DNA of 64,000 nucleotides from Agrobacterium leguminum (lineage in GTDB: Bacteria; Pseudomonadota; Alphaproteobacteria; Rhizobiales; Rhizobiaceae), in assembly GCF_015704895.1 (NCBI RefSeq), contig NZ_JADQWB010000004.1:1-64000 (forward strand). The letters are read 5' to 3'. A model generated the notes under the pieces. That model worked only from the letters and a program-made list of their open reading frames with translations. It searched no databases and was not told where the DNA came from. Shown here piece by piece: positions 8,210 through 18,169 of the stretch. The position numbers and the translations under genes were made by a program. How positions within the stretch are numbered: the first letter of the stretch is position 1; every line of letters starts with the position of its first letter.

Positions 8210-10118
8210 GGCGAACCCTGCGGGACGAACCGGAAGCGCCGCTCGTATCCTCGAAAAGCGCCGCAAGCTGCTCGGTCATCGCGCCGGCTAGCTCGTCCGC
8301 ATCGACGATGGTCACGGCGCGGCGATAATAGCGCGTCACATCGTGGCCGATACCGATTGCCAGCAGTTCCACCGGCGAGCGCGTTTCGATCTGCTCGATG
8401 ACGGCGCGCAGGTGCCGCTCCAGATAATTGCCCGGATTGACCGACAGGGTCGAATCGTCCACCGGCGCGCCGTCCGAGATCATCATCATGATCTTGCGCT
8501 GCTCGGGGCGGCCGATCAGGCGGTTATGCGCCCACATCAGCGCTTCGCCGTCGATATTTTCTTTCAGCAGGCCCTCGCGCATCATCAGGCCAAGATTGCG
8601 CCGCGCGCGCCGCCACGGAGCGTCCGCCGATTTGTAGATGATATGGCGCAGATCGTTGAGACGACCCGGCGACGCCGGCTTGCCATTGGCAAGCCACTGT
8701 TCGCGCGATTGTCCGCCCTTCCAGGCCTTGGTGGTGAAGCCCAGAATTTCGACCTTCACGCCCGAGCGCTCCAGCGTTCGCGCCAGAATATCGGCGCAGG
8801 TAGCCGCAACCGTGATTGGACGGCCGCGCATCGAACCGGAATTGTCGATGACCAGCGAAACCACGGTATCGCGGAACTTGGTGTCGCGTTCCTTCTTGAA
8901 GGAAAGCGGCTGCATCGGGTCGATAATGAGCCTGACGAGCCGGGCCGGATCGAGATAGCCCTCTTCCAGATCGAAGTCCCAGGAACGGTTCTGCTGCGCC
9001 ATCAGGCGGCGCTGCAGGCGGTTCGCTAAGCGCCCGACCGCGCCCTGAAGGTGAGCGAGCTGCTTGTCGAGGAAGGCGCGCAGACGGTCAAGCTCGGCCT
9101 CGTCGCACAGTTCCTCGGCGTGAATTTCCTCGTCGAATTCCTGGGTGAAGATGCGGTAATCGACCTTCTCGTTGAAATCGTCGAAGGGGCTGTTGGGACG
9201 GCGGGTCTCGCCGGGCGTCTCGGAATCCTCGTCGAGATCGTCGGACATTTCCTCGTCCGACATCTCGGCGCCGTCCATCTCGCCTTCTTCCATTTCCTCC
9301 TGCGAGGCCTCGTTTTCATCGGCAGGCGTTGCGTCCGAGCCGGCCTCTTCCTCGACCTGCTCTTCTTCGGTCTCGTTGGTGCGCGGCTGGTCCTCGTTGG
9401 ATTCCGCTTCCTGGCTCTCAGGCTCGTTATCCTCGTCGCCGAAATCTTCCGCCATCTGCATGGAGGTCAGCATCTTGCGCACAAGCCGCGAAAACGCCTT
9501 CTGGTCGGTGATGACGCTGGAAAGATCCTTGAGGTCGCCGGCCGCCTTGTCTTCGATGAAATCGCGCCACAGATCGACAACCTTGCCGGCGCTTTCCGGC
9601 GGCTTCTCACCCGTCAGCTTCTCGCGCACCAAAAGCGCCACTGCTTCTGCAAGCGGCGCATCATCCTTGTTGTTGATGCCGGCGAAGTTGGCCTTGGCAT
9701 ATTTTTCCGTGTTCATGGCCTGAATGTTGGAGGCCATGCCCGGCATGCGCAGCGCGCCGATGGATTCCACCCGCGCCTGTTCCACCGCGTCGAAGATCAA
9801 CCGCGCCTCGGCACCCTGCGGCGACATCACCGCATGGGTGTCGGCATCATGGCAGGCAAGGCGCAGCGCCATGGAATCGCCGAGGCCGCGGGTGATGGCG
9901 ATTTCCTGCGCCGTCGGCTTCTTGGAAATTTCCGGCAGGCGCATACGCTCACCGGCAAGACCCGGCCGCTCATTGGCAAAGACGACTTCGACTTCGGCAT
10001 CGCCAGCGACGGATCGCACGCATCCGGCAATCGCCTGACGCAACGGTTCCGTATCGACCGCCGTACCCGGTTTCGCTCTGGAATTGTCGCCGCGCGCTGC
10101 CATTGTCTTTCCTGTCAT
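8199..10118 (-). CDS. cobT: Aerobic cobaltochelatase subunit CobT
   Basis: A 639-residue protein of the ATP-dependent cobalt chelatase that inserts Co2+ into hydrogenobyrinic acid a,c-diamide in aerobic B12 synthesis. It has an N-terminal helical region, then a very acidic linker at about 210-300 rich in Glu and Asp. The C-terminal von Willebrand A domain carries the MIDAS motif DNSGS near residue 425 and a later [10 protein letters not shown]. CobT and the AAA+ CobS form a two-ring complex that works on CobN, which is not in this window. ATG 10118 and ATG 10103 are both possible starts. It lies downstream of cobS on the same strand. Confidence 0.95.
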   Translation of the reverse strand: MTGKTMAARGDNSRAKPGTAVDTEPLRQAIAGCVRSVAGDAEVEVVFANERPGLAGERMRLPEISKKPTAQEIAITRGLGDSMALRLACHDADTHAVMSPQGAEARLIFDAVEQARVESIGALRMPGMASNIQAMNTEKYAKANFAGINNKDDAPLAEAVALLVREKLTGEKPPESAGKVVDLWRDFIEDKAAGDLKDLSSVITDQKAFSRLVRKMLTSMQMAEDFGDEDNEPESQEAESNEDQPRTNETEEEQVEEEAGSDATPADENEASQEEMEEGEMDGAEMSDEEMSDDLDEDSETPGETRRPNSPFDDFNEKVDYRIFTQEFDEEIHAEELCDEAELDRLRAFLDKQLAHLQGAVGRLANRLQRRLMAQQNRSWDFDLEEGYLDPARLVRLIIDPMQPLSFKKERDTKFRDTVVSLVIDNSGSMRGRPITVAATCADILARTLERSGVKVEILGFTTKAWKGGQSREQWLANGKPASPGRLNDLRHIIYKSADAPWRRARRNLGLMMREGLLKENIDGEALMWAHNRLIGRPEQRKIMMMISDGAPVDDSTLSVNPGNYLERHLRAVIEQIETRSPVELLAIGIGHDVTRYYRRAVTIVDADELAGAMTEQLAALFEDTSGASGSSRRVRRAG

Positions 10119-10210
10119 TTGTCGGCGCCTGCGGCACGCGATCGGAAGATCGCGCGCCCCACCGGCGTCTTCAAGTCATCGGTGATCTTCTCCGGACAAG
10201 CCGGGGACGA

Positions 10211-11200
10211 TCAGGCGCTGAGAACGATGTTCGCAGCGCTTTCCTTCAGCTCGACGCCGAAAGCCCGCTGATATTGCTCGGCCACCAGCGTGCGTTCCAG
10301 CTCGTCACACTTGTTGAGGAAGGTTACGCGGAAGGCAAAGGCGAGATCGCCGAAGATTTCCGCATTTTCCGCCCAGGTGATGACGGTACGCGGGCTCATG
10401 ACCGTGGAAAGATCGCCGTTGATGAAAGCCGAACGGGTGAGATCGGCCACGCGCACCATCTTGGAAACGGTTTCACGGCCCTTCGGATTGTCGAAGCTCT
10501 TCACCTTGGCGGCGATGATGTTCACTTCCTGCTCATGCGGCAGGTAGTTCAGCGTGGTGACGATAGACCAGCGGTCCATCTGCGCCTGGTTGATCTGCTG
10601 CGTGCCGTGGTAAAGGCCGGTCGTATCGCCAAGGCCGATGGTGTTGGCGGTTGCGAAAATGCGGAAGGCCGGGTGAGGACGGATGACGCGGCTCTGGTCG
10701 AGCAGGGTCAGGCGGCCGGAGGATTCCAGCACGCGCTGGATGACGAACATAACATCCGGGCGGCCGGCATCATATTCGTCGAAGACGAGCGCGACATTGT
10801 GCTGGTAGGCCCAGGGCAGGATGCCGTCCTTGAATTCGGTGACCTGCTTGCCGTCTTTCAGGACGATGGCGTCCTTGCCGACGAGGTCGATACGGCTGAC
10901 ATGGCTGTCGAGGTTGACGCGCACGCAGGGCCAGTTCAGGCGGGCGGCCACCTGCTCGATATGGGTGGATTTACCCGTGCCGTGGAAACCGGAGACCATG
11001 ACACGTCGGTTGTGAGCAAAACCGGCAAGGATCGCAAGCGTCGTGTCGCGATCGAAAAGATAGTCGGGATCGAGGTCAGGCACATAGGCGTCGCCCTGGG
11101 AATAGGCGGGAACCCGCAGATCCGTATCAATGCCGAAAACCTCCCGCACGGACACCGTCGTGTCGGGCAGGTTGGAAATATCAAGGTCGATTTTGCTCAT
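10211..11200 (-). CDS. cobS: Aerobic cobaltochelatase subunit CobS (AAA+ ATPase)
   Basis: A 329-residue MoxR-type AAA+ ATPase. The Walker A motif GFHGTGKST is at 71-79 and Walker [12 protein letters not shown] is at about 136-146. Sensor 1 (FATANT) and later arginine fingers follow. It powers cobalt insertion with CobT and CobN. I start it at ATG 11200, preceded by GGAG. The gene is separated from cobT by about 92 bases and follows the DnaJ-like gene by 68 bases, so the three are probably one transcript. Confidence 0.96.
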   Translation of the reverse strand: MSKIDLDISNLPDTTVSVREVFGIDTDLRVPAYSQGDAYVPDLDPDYLFDRDTTLAILAGFAHNRRVMVSGFHGTGKSTHIEQVAARLNWPCVRVNLDSHVSRIDLVGKDAIVLKDGKQVTEFKDGILPWAYQHNVALVFDEYDAGRPDVMFVIQRVLESSGRLTLLDQSRVIRPHPAFRIFATANTIGLGDTTGLYHGTQQINQAQMDRWSIVTTLNYLPHEQEVNIIAAKVKSFDNPKGRETVSKMVRVADLTRSAFINGDLSTVMSPRTVITWAENAEIFGDLAFAFRVTFLNKCDELERTLVAEQYQRAFGVELKESAANIVLSA

Positions 11201-11268
11201 CACGTCTCCAAGGCGGGCGGCAGCCACCCGGCCACATCATCAATCAGGCGGTAAACACATAAGTTGGC

Positions 11269-11904
11269 TTAGCAGAAACCTGACTGCTTTAACAATTGAT
11301 ATGCTTGAACAACAGCCCGAAAACGCTCTTCCGAACCACGATCGCCACCATTAGCATCAGGATGGTGCTTTTTGACAAGCTCCTTGTAGCGCCTTTTTAT
11401 GTCTTCCTGCTTTGCGGTGGAAGAAAGACCGAGCGTATCGAAGGCTTTTGCCTCCAGCGTCTTCAATTTTCGGTCCTGCTGCATGCGGGAGCCGCCTGCC
11501 CTTGCGCCGCCCGCAAAACCGCCGGCGAAGCCGAAAGGATCGCGGATACGGGCGTTCCCGCTCGCCGTGCCGGAACGCAGCGTGGAGTGCAGCGGGCTGT
11601 CGCGCGCCGTCTTGTTGACGCCCACCGTCCAGGTGGGGCGATGGCCGGTGATCGCTTCCTTCTGGTAACGGGCGATCTCGCTGTCGGACAGGCCGGAAAA
11701 ATAATTATAGCCCTTGTTGTATTCCTTCACGTGCTCAAAACAGAACAGGAAGAATTGCCCCTCGGCATTGCGGCCGACGGGTGCCCGGTGAATACCCGGC
11801 TTGTCGCATCCGTCCCACTGGCAGGTGGGGGCCTGAACCTCAGGTTCCCTCTCCCTTTTCCGGCGCGTGCGGATGCGATCGAAATATTTCGAATCCAGTT
11901 TCAT
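11269..11904 (-). CDS. J-domain protein with N-terminal Cys/His cluster
   Basis: A 211-residue protein. The C-terminal 60 residues form a complete J domain (AFDTLGLSSTAKQEDIKRRYKELVKKHHPDANGG) with the Hsp70-stimulating HPD tripeptide at 171-173. The N-terminal half holds C28, C33, C55 and H58, which could bind a metal, and no G/F-rich or DnaJ zinc-finger region is present, so it is a type III J protein. It probably recruits DnaK to a specific client. It sits upstream of cobS-cobT and divergent from bolA; this J protein-cobS linkage is one I recall from other rhizobia. Confidence 0.88.
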   Translation of the reverse strand: MKLDSKYFDRIRTRRKREREPEVQAPTCQWDGCDKPGIHRAPVGRNAEGQFFLFCFEHVKEYNKGYNYFSGLSDSEIARYQKEAITGHRPTWTVGVNKTARDSPLHSTLRSGTASGNARIRDPFGFAGGFAGGARAGGSRMQQDRKLKTLEAKAFDTLGLSSTAKQEDIKRRYKELVKKHHPDANGGDRGSEERFRAVVQAYQLLKQSGFC

Positions 11905-12018
11905 GATGCCCTGATTATGGGGTGCGAAAAGCCGCACAACAAGAATTGACAAAGCGGAATGTTGCTGGCTTTTAGGTAGCCCCCTTCAAGACCAGCCAAC
12001 GAGAATGGAGCCCGTCGC

Positions 12019-12300
12019 ATGTCCCTGCGAGAACGCATAGAAACGAAGCTTCGGGAAAGCTTTTCACCGGAGCGCCTGAGGGTCGTCGATGAAAGCCTGA
12101 TGCATGCCGGCCACCAGCCGGATATGACCGGCACGGGCGAGACGCATATGCGTGTTCAGATAGTGTCGGAAAGCTTTTCCGGCAAGTCTCGCGTAGAGCG
12201 CCACCGGGCGATCAACGCGCTTTTGAAGCCGGAACTCGATGCCGGCCTGCATGCGCTGGCGATAGAGGCGGCAGCGCCGGGGGAACCGGTGCGGTTCTAG
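12019..12300 (+). CDS. bolA: BolA family protein
   Basis: A 93-residue class II KH-like fold protein. It contains the BolA core: an N-terminal helix, VVDESLMHAGH, THMRVQIVSESFSGKSRVERHRAIN and the closing LHALAIEA segment. The invariant histidine of the RHR(A/M)(I/V) motif is present, and H32 of the AGH motif could be a cluster ligand. BolA proteins pair with monothiol glutaredoxins to handle [2Fe-2S] clusters and influence cell shape and stress response. It is divergent from the J-protein gene and convergent with aroB. Confidence 0.92.
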   Translation: MSLRERIETKLRESFSPERLRVVDESLMHAGHQPDMTGTGETHMRVQIVSESFSGKSRVERHRAINALLKPELDAGLHALAIEAAAPGEPVRF

Positions 12301-12325
12301 GCACGGCTTCCTTTGTCTCGCGGCC

Positions 12326-13459
12326 TTAACCCGGATGTTTTTCCGACAGGAAGGACTGCACCTCGGACGCCGCAACATCATCGGCCACGAAGGACTGGCC
12401 GATGCCATGGGTGAGGATGAAGGTGAGCTTGCCGCCCTTGACCTTCTTGTCCTGCGCGATTGCCTTCATCAGCGTTTCGACCGGCGGCAACTCGCCGGGA
12501 ATATCCTTCATCGTCGTCGGCAGGCCGACGGCTTTCAGATGCGCCTCGACGCGGGCGGCATCGTCCGGGCTTGCGAGGTTGAGGCGGGCGGAAAACTGGT
12601 GCGCCAGCACCATGCCGATGGCGACGCCTTCGCCATGCACCAGCCGCTTGCTGTCGTAATTGGTCGCCGCCTCCAGCGCATGGCCGAATGTATGACCGAG
12701 GTTCAGAAGGGCGCGCACGCCGTTTTCCTTCTCGTCAGCCACCACCACATCGGCTTTCGCCTGGCAGCTCGTCGCAATCGCCTGGATGCGCGCGGGGCCG
12801 CCGGTGCGGATTTCATCCCAGTTCTTTTCCAGCCAGAAGAAGAAATCCGGCTTGTCGATCAGCCCGTACTTCACCACTTCGGCATAACCGGCGCGGAATT
12901 CCCGCGGGCTCAGCGTATCCAGCACGGCCGTATCGGCCAGAACCAGATCAGGCTGGTGGAACACGCCGACGAGGTTCTTGCCATGGCGGCTGTTGATGCC
13001 CGTCTTGCCGCCGACAGAGGAATCGACCTGCGCCAGAAGCGAGGTCGGTATCTGCACGAAGCGCACGCCACGGCGCACGATGCCCGCTGCGAAACCGGCG
13101 AGATCGCCGATCACACCCCCACCAAGCGCGATCACCGCATCGTTACGCTCCACCCTTGCTGCCAGAACCGCATCGCAGACGGTGACGAGATGCTCGAAGC
13201 TCTTGGTCTTTTCGCCAGCCGGCAGGGTCAGCGAGACGGCCTCGATGCCATCCGTCTGCAGCCCGTCCATCAGGCCTTCGAGGTAAAGCGGTGCGACATG
13301 TTCATCGGTGATGATGGCCGCGCGCCGGCCCTTCAGCCGCGCCGAAATCTCGCCGCCCGCCCGGCCGATGAGGCCCGGCCCGATCAGAATGTCATAGGCG
13401 CGCTCGCCGAGCGGCACATGGACGAGACGTTCATCGGCGTGGATTTCGGAAGGCGTCAT
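12326..13459 (-). CDS. aroB: 3-dehydroquinate synthase
   Basis: A 377-residue enzyme of the shikimate pathway converting DAHP to 3-dehydroquinate with NAD+ and a divalent metal. The sequence has GEKTKSFEHL, the NAD-binding GGGVIGDLAGFAAGIVRRG, the QIPTSLLAQVDSSVGGKTGIN signature, and metal-ligand segments RAGYAEVVKYG (Glu), LNLGHTFGHALE (His) and LVHGEGVAIGM (His). The start is ATG 13459, five bases after the aroK stop; a longer open frame only reads back through aroK. It forms the aroK-aroB operon seen in many proteobacteria. Confidence 0.97.
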   Translation of the reverse strand: MTPSEIHADERLVHVPLGERAYDILIGPGLIGRAGGEISARLKGRRAAIITDEHVAPLYLEGLMDGLQTDGIEAVSLTLPAGEKTKSFEHLVTVCDAVLAARVERNDAVIALGGGVIGDLAGFAAGIVRRGVRFVQIPTSLLAQVDSSVGGKTGINSRHGKNLVGVFHQPDLVLADTAVLDTLSPREFRAGYAEVVKYGLIDKPDFFFWLEKNWDEIRTGGPARIQAIATSCQAKADVVVADEKENGVRALLNLGHTFGHALEAATNYDSKRLVHGEGVAIGMVLAHQFSARLNLASPDDAARVEAHLKAVGLPTTMKDIPGELPPVETLMKAIAQDKKVKGGKLTFILTHGIGQSFVADDVAASEVQSFLSEKHPG

Positions 13460-13464
13460 GGGGA

Positions 13465-14046
13465 TCAGTCTTTCTGTTCGATGCCGGCTATGGCGGCCAG
13501 CACTTCTGTCACGATGATTTCCTTGCGGACATCGCGGGATTCGATGGTCAGATCCGCTTCCGCATAGATCGGATAGCGCTTCTCCATCAGGGCCGCCAGC
13601 GTGGCCTTGGGGTTTTCGGTCTTGAGAAGCGGGCGGTGGTCGCGCTTGTTGACCCTCTCCCACAACACCTCGAGATCGGCCTTCAGCCACAATGAAATGC
13701 CGCCGCGCGTGATGTGCCGGCGGGTATTGTCGTTGATGAAGGCGCCGCCGCCGGTGGAGATGACCTTGGGGCCGCCGCGCAGCAGCCGCTTGATGACCCG
13801 CGTTTCCAGCGCCCGGAATTCTTCTTCGCCATAGGTGGCGAAAAGTTCCGATATCGTCATGCGCGAAACGCGCTCGATTTCGACATCCGTATCGATGAAC
13901 GGCACCCTGAGCTGCTGGGCGACCATGCGGCCCACCGCCGACTTTCCAGCCCCCATCAGCCCGACGAAGACGATGTTGCGCCGTCCGAGCTTTGCCCGCG
14001 CTTGCTCCCCGAGTGTGGCCGGGACGGATAAATTCGTTTCATTCAT
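13465..14046 (-). CDS. aroK: Shikimate kinase
   Basis: A 193-residue P-loop kinase that phosphorylates shikimate at the 3-OH. Walker A GLMGAGKS is at 29-36. The shikimate-binding aspartate is in PFIDTDVEIE, with Arg in FRALETRVI and the GGG motif in VISTGGGAF. The lid arginine is in DHRPLLK. A 25-residue N-terminal extension compared with E. coli AroK is usual in rhizobia. It is cotranscribed with aroB, and the region upstream is shared with the divergent membrane-protein/xerD unit. Confidence 0.96.
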   Translation of the reverse strand: MNETNLSVPATLGEQARAKLGRRNIVFVGLMGAGKSAVGRMVAQQLRVPFIDTDVEIERVSRMTISELFATYGEEEFRALETRVIKRLLRGGPKVISTGGGAFINDNTRRHITRGGISLWLKADLEVLWERVNKRDHRPLLKTENPKATLAALMEKRYPIYAEADLTIESRDVRKEIIVTEVLAAIAGIEQKD

Positions 14047-14234
14047 AGATTTGAAAGCCCGTTTGGCATGGATATCTGCAAATGTTTACGAAGCGTCAAG
14101 CCAAATTGCTGACTGAATTGCGGTGAATCACAATCATCGCCGCATGCGGCATGGAGCGGAGCGGGCATTTTGATCTTGTCGCCGCTTTCGCCGCACCGCA
14201 TATACGTTTCGACCGCCACCTTCACGGAGCCGCC

Positions 14235-14408
14235 ATGCCTACCCTCTTCCGCTTCACGATGATACTGGCGACCATCGCGGGGCTGATCTATGGCGGCATG
14301 GTGCTGCTCGTCATGGTCGTCAAACCGCGCGACCGCGAAGTGACGGTGCGCATTCCTTCCGAGCGACTGAACCCGCCGTCGACCGAACCGGCAAGGCGCC
14401 CCCCATGA
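14235..14408 (+). CDS. Small single-span membrane protein upstream of xerD
   Basis: A 57-residue protein starting at ATG 14235. One strong membrane segment occupies residues 5-28 ([23 protein letters not shown]), followed by a basic, proline-rich cytoplasmic or periplasmic tail ([19 protein letters not shown]). The stop overlaps the xerD start by four bases (ATGA), which supports a real coupled gene. I do not recognise a functional family beyond similar small proteins expected at this place in rhizobial genomes. Confidence 0.65.
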   Translation: MPTLFRFTMILATIAGLIYGGMVLLVMVVKPRDREVTVRIPSERLNPPSTEPARRPP

Positions 14409-15400
14409 GCGGACAGCCGACGGCAGGACGCGACGGCGCGCGGCTGGAAAGTTTTCTGGAAATGATGAGCGCCGAACGCGGGGCTGCCGCCAACACGCTC
14501 TCTTCCTATGAGCGCGATCTTTCCGATCTGCGCGAATTTCTCGGTCAGCGCGGCCAGTCCCTGACGGAAGCGCAGACGCCTGACCTTTCCGCCTATCTGA
14601 CCCATCTTTCCGCTCAGGGTTTTGCCGCAACCTCACAGGCGCGACGTCTTTCCACCATGCGGCAATTCTATCGTTTTCTCTATTCGGAAGGGCTGCGCGG
14701 CGACGACCCGACCGGCATCATCGACGCTCCCAGGAAAGGTCTCGCCTTACCGAAAACGATGAGCGTCGCCGATGTGAACAGGCTTCTTAGCCTCGCGGCG
14801 CAGGAAGCCGCCACATCCGGTCCCGGCCAGATGGCGCGCATCCGCATGCACCTGCTGCTTGAGCTGCTTTATGCCACCGGCATGCGTGTGAGCGAACTCG
14901 TCTCGCTGCCGGTCAAGGTGCTGCGTCAGGAAGGCCGCTTCCTGATGATACGCGGCAAGGGCAACAAGGACCGCATGGTTCTTCTTTCCCGCGCCGCCAT
15001 CGAGGCGATGGAAAAATACGAGGCTGCCAGAAAGGCGCTCGCATCAGAGAAAAGCAAGGTGGCCGCTTCGCAGAAAAAACCGGAGACGCCGGAGAGCCAG
15101 TGGCTGTTTCCTTCCAACAGCAAGGAAGGCCACCTGCCCCGCCAGGTCTTTGCCCGCGACCTCAAGGACATCGCCATCCGTGCGGGCCTGACCCCGTCTG
15201 CGATATCGCCGCATGTGCTGCGCCACGCCTTTGCCAGCCACCTTCTGCAGAACGGCGCGGATTTGCGCGCGGTACAGGAACTGCTCGGCCATTCCGACAT
15301 TTCCACGACACAAATCTATACACATGTGCTGGAAGAACGCTTGCAAGAGCTGGTACAAACACATCACCCCCTTGCCAAACAGGGCAAAAACCTTGATTAG
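14405..15400 (+). CDS. xerD: Tyrosine recombinase XerD
   Basis: A 331-residue site-specific recombinase that, with XerC and FtsK, resolves chromosome dimers at dif. The N-terminal core-binding SAM-like domain spans about 12-105. The catalytic domain shows R161 (ATGMRVSEL), K185 (RGKGNKDR), H270-x-x-R273 ([10 protein letters not shown]), H296 (LLGHSDIS) and nucleophile Y305 (TTQIYTHV). A lysine-rich insertion at about 205-228 lengthens it relative to E. coli XerD. Housekeeping type rather than an element integrase, because it lies among core genes with no attachment site visible. Confidence 0.94.
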   Translation: MSGQPTAGRDGARLESFLEMMSAERGAAANTLSSYERDLSDLREFLGQRGQSLTEAQTPDLSAYLTHLSAQGFAATSQARRLSTMRQFYRFLYSEGLRGDDPTGIIDAPRKGLALPKTMSVADVNRLLSLAAQEAATSGPGQMARIRMHLLLELLYATGMRVSELVSLPVKVLRQEGRFLMIRGKGNKDRMVLLSRAAIEAMEKYEAARKALASEKSKVAASQKKPETPESQWLFPSNSKEGHLPRQVFARDLKDIAIRAGLTPSAISPHVLRHAFASHLLQNGADLRAVQELLGHSDISTTQIYTHVLEERLQELVQTHHPLAKQGKNLD

Positions 15401-15462
15401 AGCGACCGGAACCGCCGGATAATCCGGTCAAACCTTGCGCAAAACGATCGGAAACGGATCTC

Positions 15463-16416
15463 ATGCACAATTATCTCGACTTCGAAAAACCTATCTCGGA
15501 CCTTGAGGGCAAGATCATCGAGCTGAAGAAGCTTGCCGATGAAGACGAGAGCATAGACACCTCGGAGGAGATCAACCGTCTGGAATCGCGGGTCAACGAC
15601 GCGATGCAGGACATCTATTCCAAGCTGAACGCCTGGCAGAAAACGCAGGTCGCGCGCCATCCGCAGCGTCCGCATTTCGTCGATTACGCCAAGGCGTTGT
15701 TCACCGATTTCACGCCGCTGGCCGGCGACCGCAAGTTTGCCGAAGACGCCGCCATTCAGGCAGGCCTCGGCCGCTTCAACGGTCAGCCCGTCGCCATCAT
15801 CGGCCAGGAAAAGGGCAACGACACCAAAAGCCGCCTGAAGCATAATTTCGGCAGCCCGCGCCCGGAAGGTTACCGCAAGGCGATCCGCGTGCTGGAACTG
15901 GCCGACCGTTTCTCGCTGCCGGTGATCACCCTCATCGATACGGCAGGCGCCTATCCCGGCGTCGGCGCGGAAGAACGCGGCCAGGCCGAAGCCATCGCCC
16001 GCTCGACGGAGATGTGCCTCAACGTGAAGGTGCCGATCGTCTCCGTCGTCATCGGCGAAGGCGGCTCGGGCGGCGCAATCGCGATCGCCACCGGCAACCG
16101 CGTCTATATGCTCGAACATGCGATCTATTCGGTGATCTCGCCGGAAGGTGCCGCCTCCATTCTCTGGCGCGATTCGACCCGCGCCAAGGAAGCTGCAACC
16201 AACATGAAGATCACCTCGGAAGATTTGAAGGCGCTCGGCGTCATCGACGGAATCATTCCCGAACCGATCGGTGGCGCGCATCGCGCCCCGGAAACCGTTA
16301 TCAGTGCAACCGGTGACGTCATCGCCAAGGCTCTGGCCGATCTTTCCCAGCGTTCGGGCACACAATTGCGCGCCGAACGCCGCCAGAAATTCCTGGATAT
16401 CGGCCGGAACCTTTAA
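15463..16416 (+). CDS. accA: Acetyl-CoA carboxylase carboxyltransferase subunit alpha
   Basis: A 317-residue protein that with AccD transfers carboxyl from carboxybiotin to acetyl-CoA, the first step of fatty-acid synthesis. The N-terminal helical hairpin ([22 protein letters not shown]) and the crotonase-like core are complete: [57 protein letters not shown] and [20 protein letters not shown]. Length matches the family. It is 62 bases downstream of xerD. The stop lies inside the loop of an intrinsic terminator. Confidence 0.98.
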   Translation: MHNYLDFEKPISDLEGKIIELKKLADEDESIDTSEEINRLESRVNDAMQDIYSKLNAWQKTQVARHPQRPHFVDYAKALFTDFTPLAGDRKFAEDAAIQAGLGRFNGQPVAIIGQEKGNDTKSRLKHNFGSPRPEGYRKAIRVLELADRFSLPVITLIDTAGAYPGVGAEERGQAEAIARSTEMCLNVKVPIVSVVIGEGGSGGAIAIATGNRVYMLEHAIYSVISPEGAASILWRDSTRAKEAATNMKITSEDLKALGVIDGIIPEPIGGAHRAPETVISATGDVIAKALADLSQRSGTQLRAERRQKFLDIGRNL

Positions 16417-16430
16417 GTCCGGCCTTATTT
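16402..16430 (+). terminator. Intrinsic terminator at the end of accA
   Basis: GGCCGGA (16402-16408) pairs with TCCGGCC (16418-16424), followed by TTATTTT. The accA stop codon TAA is within the loop, so the last codons are part of the hairpin. Confidence 0.6.
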
Positions 16431-16607
16431 TCCTTGAATATCGCCCCAACTCGGCCATAGTCCGGTCACATCAAAAGATGTATCGGCGGCCGCGGGGCGG
16501 ATCCGATTTGAGTTAAGAAGATGTAAACGGTTAATACCGTATTTAAAATACACACGGGACGGTGTAGAACTGCCGCCGCTTCGTGCCATCGTCTTTCGGA
16601 TCAGATC

Positions 16608-17906
16608 ATGCGTTTGACACATTTTGCACTTCTTGCCTGCACCGCGCTCGTTCTTGCCGGCTGTAACGATACGCTCGAAACCGTTGAGCGCGACGTCTCC
16701 CACGTCAAGAACAAGGTCGATTACCCGCTGTCTCCGTCCATTCTGGCCGAGATCGACAAAAGGGGCATGGACCGCACCTCGCCGATCATGATCCGCATCT
16801 TCAAGGAAGAAGGTGCGCTGGAAATCTGGAAAGCCAGGCGCGACAACCGTTTCGAGAAGATCGCCGGCTACGAGATTTGCGCATGGTCCGGCAAACTCGG
16901 GCCCAAGGTGAAGGAAGGCGACCGGCAGGCGCCGGAAGGTTTCTACAACCTGACGCCCGCGCATCTCAATCCGAACTCGAAATATTATCTCGCCATCAAT
17001 ACCGGCTTTCCGAACCGCTACGATGCCGCCAATGGCCGCAACGGCACCAATCTGATGATCCATGGCGCCTGCTCGTCCTCCGGCTGTTATTCGATGACGG
17101 ATGCGCAGATTCTTGAAATCTACGGTTTTGCCCGTGACGCCTTCAAGGGCGGCCAGAAGACCGTGCAGCTGCAGGCCTTCCCGTTCCGCATGACGGCGGA
17201 AAACATGGCCCGCCATCGCCAGAGCGAACATCTCGAATTCTGGAAGATGCTGAAGGTCGGTTACGACAATTTCGAAGTGACCAAGCGCCCGCCGGAAGTG
17301 AATGTCTGCGAGAAGAAATATGTCTTCAACCAGCAGACCGAAGGCGGCAGCTTCAACGCCTCCGCCCAATGCCCGGCCATGAGCACACCGCCGGCGCTCG
17401 TCAGCGCGCTTTCGAGCTACGAGAAGACCTACGATCTCGCCTATGAAAAGGCGATGAAGAAATATGACGGCATGGCCTGGTACGACCCGAGCGAAGCCGA
17501 GCGCAAGGCGCTGGTCGCCGAAAAGCGCAAGGGCCGCGAGCCGGCGTATGCCCCGACCGGCTCGGCGCTGAAGGCCGGCAAGCTGATGAAAGAAACGGAA
17601 TATGCCGCGCTGATGGAGAAGAAGGCGCAGCAGGTGACGTCTTCCTCACCGGCCACGACCGCAACCGCCTCGGCCCTGCGCGGCCCACGCCCTTCGGCTG
17701 TCCAGCCCGCCACGGCACCGCAATCGAACCCGGCCCCGGCAGCACCGACGATGGTTGCCTCGGCTGCCCCCGCAGCAGCCGGCCAGACTGGAGCTGCCGC
17801 CCAGAGCGTTCCGGTTCCGACCATGAACCCGCTTGCCTATTCCGCAGCGCCTGCTCCGGAAGCGCCGGAGAAGAAGCCGTTCTGGAAGTTCTGGGCCAAG
17901 GAATGA
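16608..17906 (+). CDS. L,D-transpeptidase family lipoprotein (YafK/YkuD-like)
   Basis: A 432-residue protein with a lipoprotein signal and lipobox LAGC (modified cysteine C19). The YkuD-type catalytic domain lies at about 55-220. It has H152-G and the nucleophile C160 in HGACSSSGCYSM, preceded by EGFYNLTPAHLNPNSKYYLAINTGFPN, as in the YafK/DpaA branch. The C-terminal 130 residues are Ala/Pro-rich, low-complexity sequence ending KKPFWKFWAKE. It is likely anchored in a membrane and acting on peptidoglycan crosslinks or lipoprotein-murein bonds. The last bases overlap the tusA-like gene. Confidence 0.85.
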   Translation: MRLTHFALLACTALVLAGCNDTLETVERDVSHVKNKVDYPLSPSILAEIDKRGMDRTSPIMIRIFKEEGALEIWKARRDNRFEKIAGYEICAWSGKLGPKVKEGDRQAPEGFYNLTPAHLNPNSKYYLAINTGFPNRYDAANGRNGTNLMIHGACSSSGCYSMTDAQILEIYGFARDAFKGGQKTVQLQAFPFRMTAENMARHRQSEHLEFWKMLKVGYDNFEVTKRPPEVNVCEKKYVFNQQTEGGSFNASAQCPAMSTPPALVSALSSYEKTYDLAYEKAMKKYDGMAWYDPSEAERKALVAEKRKGREPAYAPTGSALKAGKLMKETEYAALMEKKAQQVTSSSPATTATASALRGPRPSAVQPATAPQSNPAPAAPTMVASAAPAAAGQTGAAAQSVPVPTMNPLAYSAAPAPEAPEKKPFWKFWAKE

Positions 17907-18139
17907 GCGACACGGCCGAGATCGTCTATGATTTGAGGGGGCTTAAATGCCCCCTTCCGGTTTTGAGAAGCCGCAAGAAACTCGCAACCCTGCAGGCAGG
18001 CGATATTCTGACCGTCGAGACGACCGATCCGCTGGCGGTGATCGATATTACCCATATGTGCAATGAGGATGGGCATAGGCTGGTGGAGACCACTGCGCTG
18101 GATAAGGGGCATCGGTTTCGGATTGTGAAGGGCGGGTAA
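17903..18139 (+). CDS. tusA: TusA/SirA-family sulfurtransferase
   Basis: A 78-residue protein with the TusA fold: YDLRGLKCPLPVL carries the CPxP motif (C16, P17, L18, P19), followed by LAVIDITHMCNEDGH. The cysteine would accept sulfur as a persulfide from IscS-type desulfurases and pass it on for tRNA thiolation, molybdenum cofactor or other uses. The genus also carries mnmA and tilS in this window. The start overlaps the preceding lipoprotein stop by four bases. The exact acceptor is unknown, so the symbol is a family assignment. Confidence 0.85.
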   Translation: MSDTAEIVYDLRGLKCPLPVLRSRKKLATLQAGDILTVETTDPLAVIDITHMCNEDGHRLVETTALDKGHRFRIVKGG

Positions 18140-18169
18140 ACCGACATCCAACGCTGACGCTCCGGGCTT

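Noticed and set aside
9026-9470. GA/TC-rich repetitive stretch
   Set aside because: It encodes the Glu/Asp-rich linker of CobT, a normal feature of that subunit.
9051-10271. A 406-codon plus-strand frame rich in Val, Leu and Arg
   Set aside because: It is antisense to cobT; the reverse complement of the acidic linker accounts for its hydrophobic appearance.
15001-15100. Lys-rich insertion in XerD as evidence for an element integrase
   Set aside because: All catalytic residues and the context with accA and aroK fit the housekeeping XerD; no attachment-site repeats or cargo genes are present.
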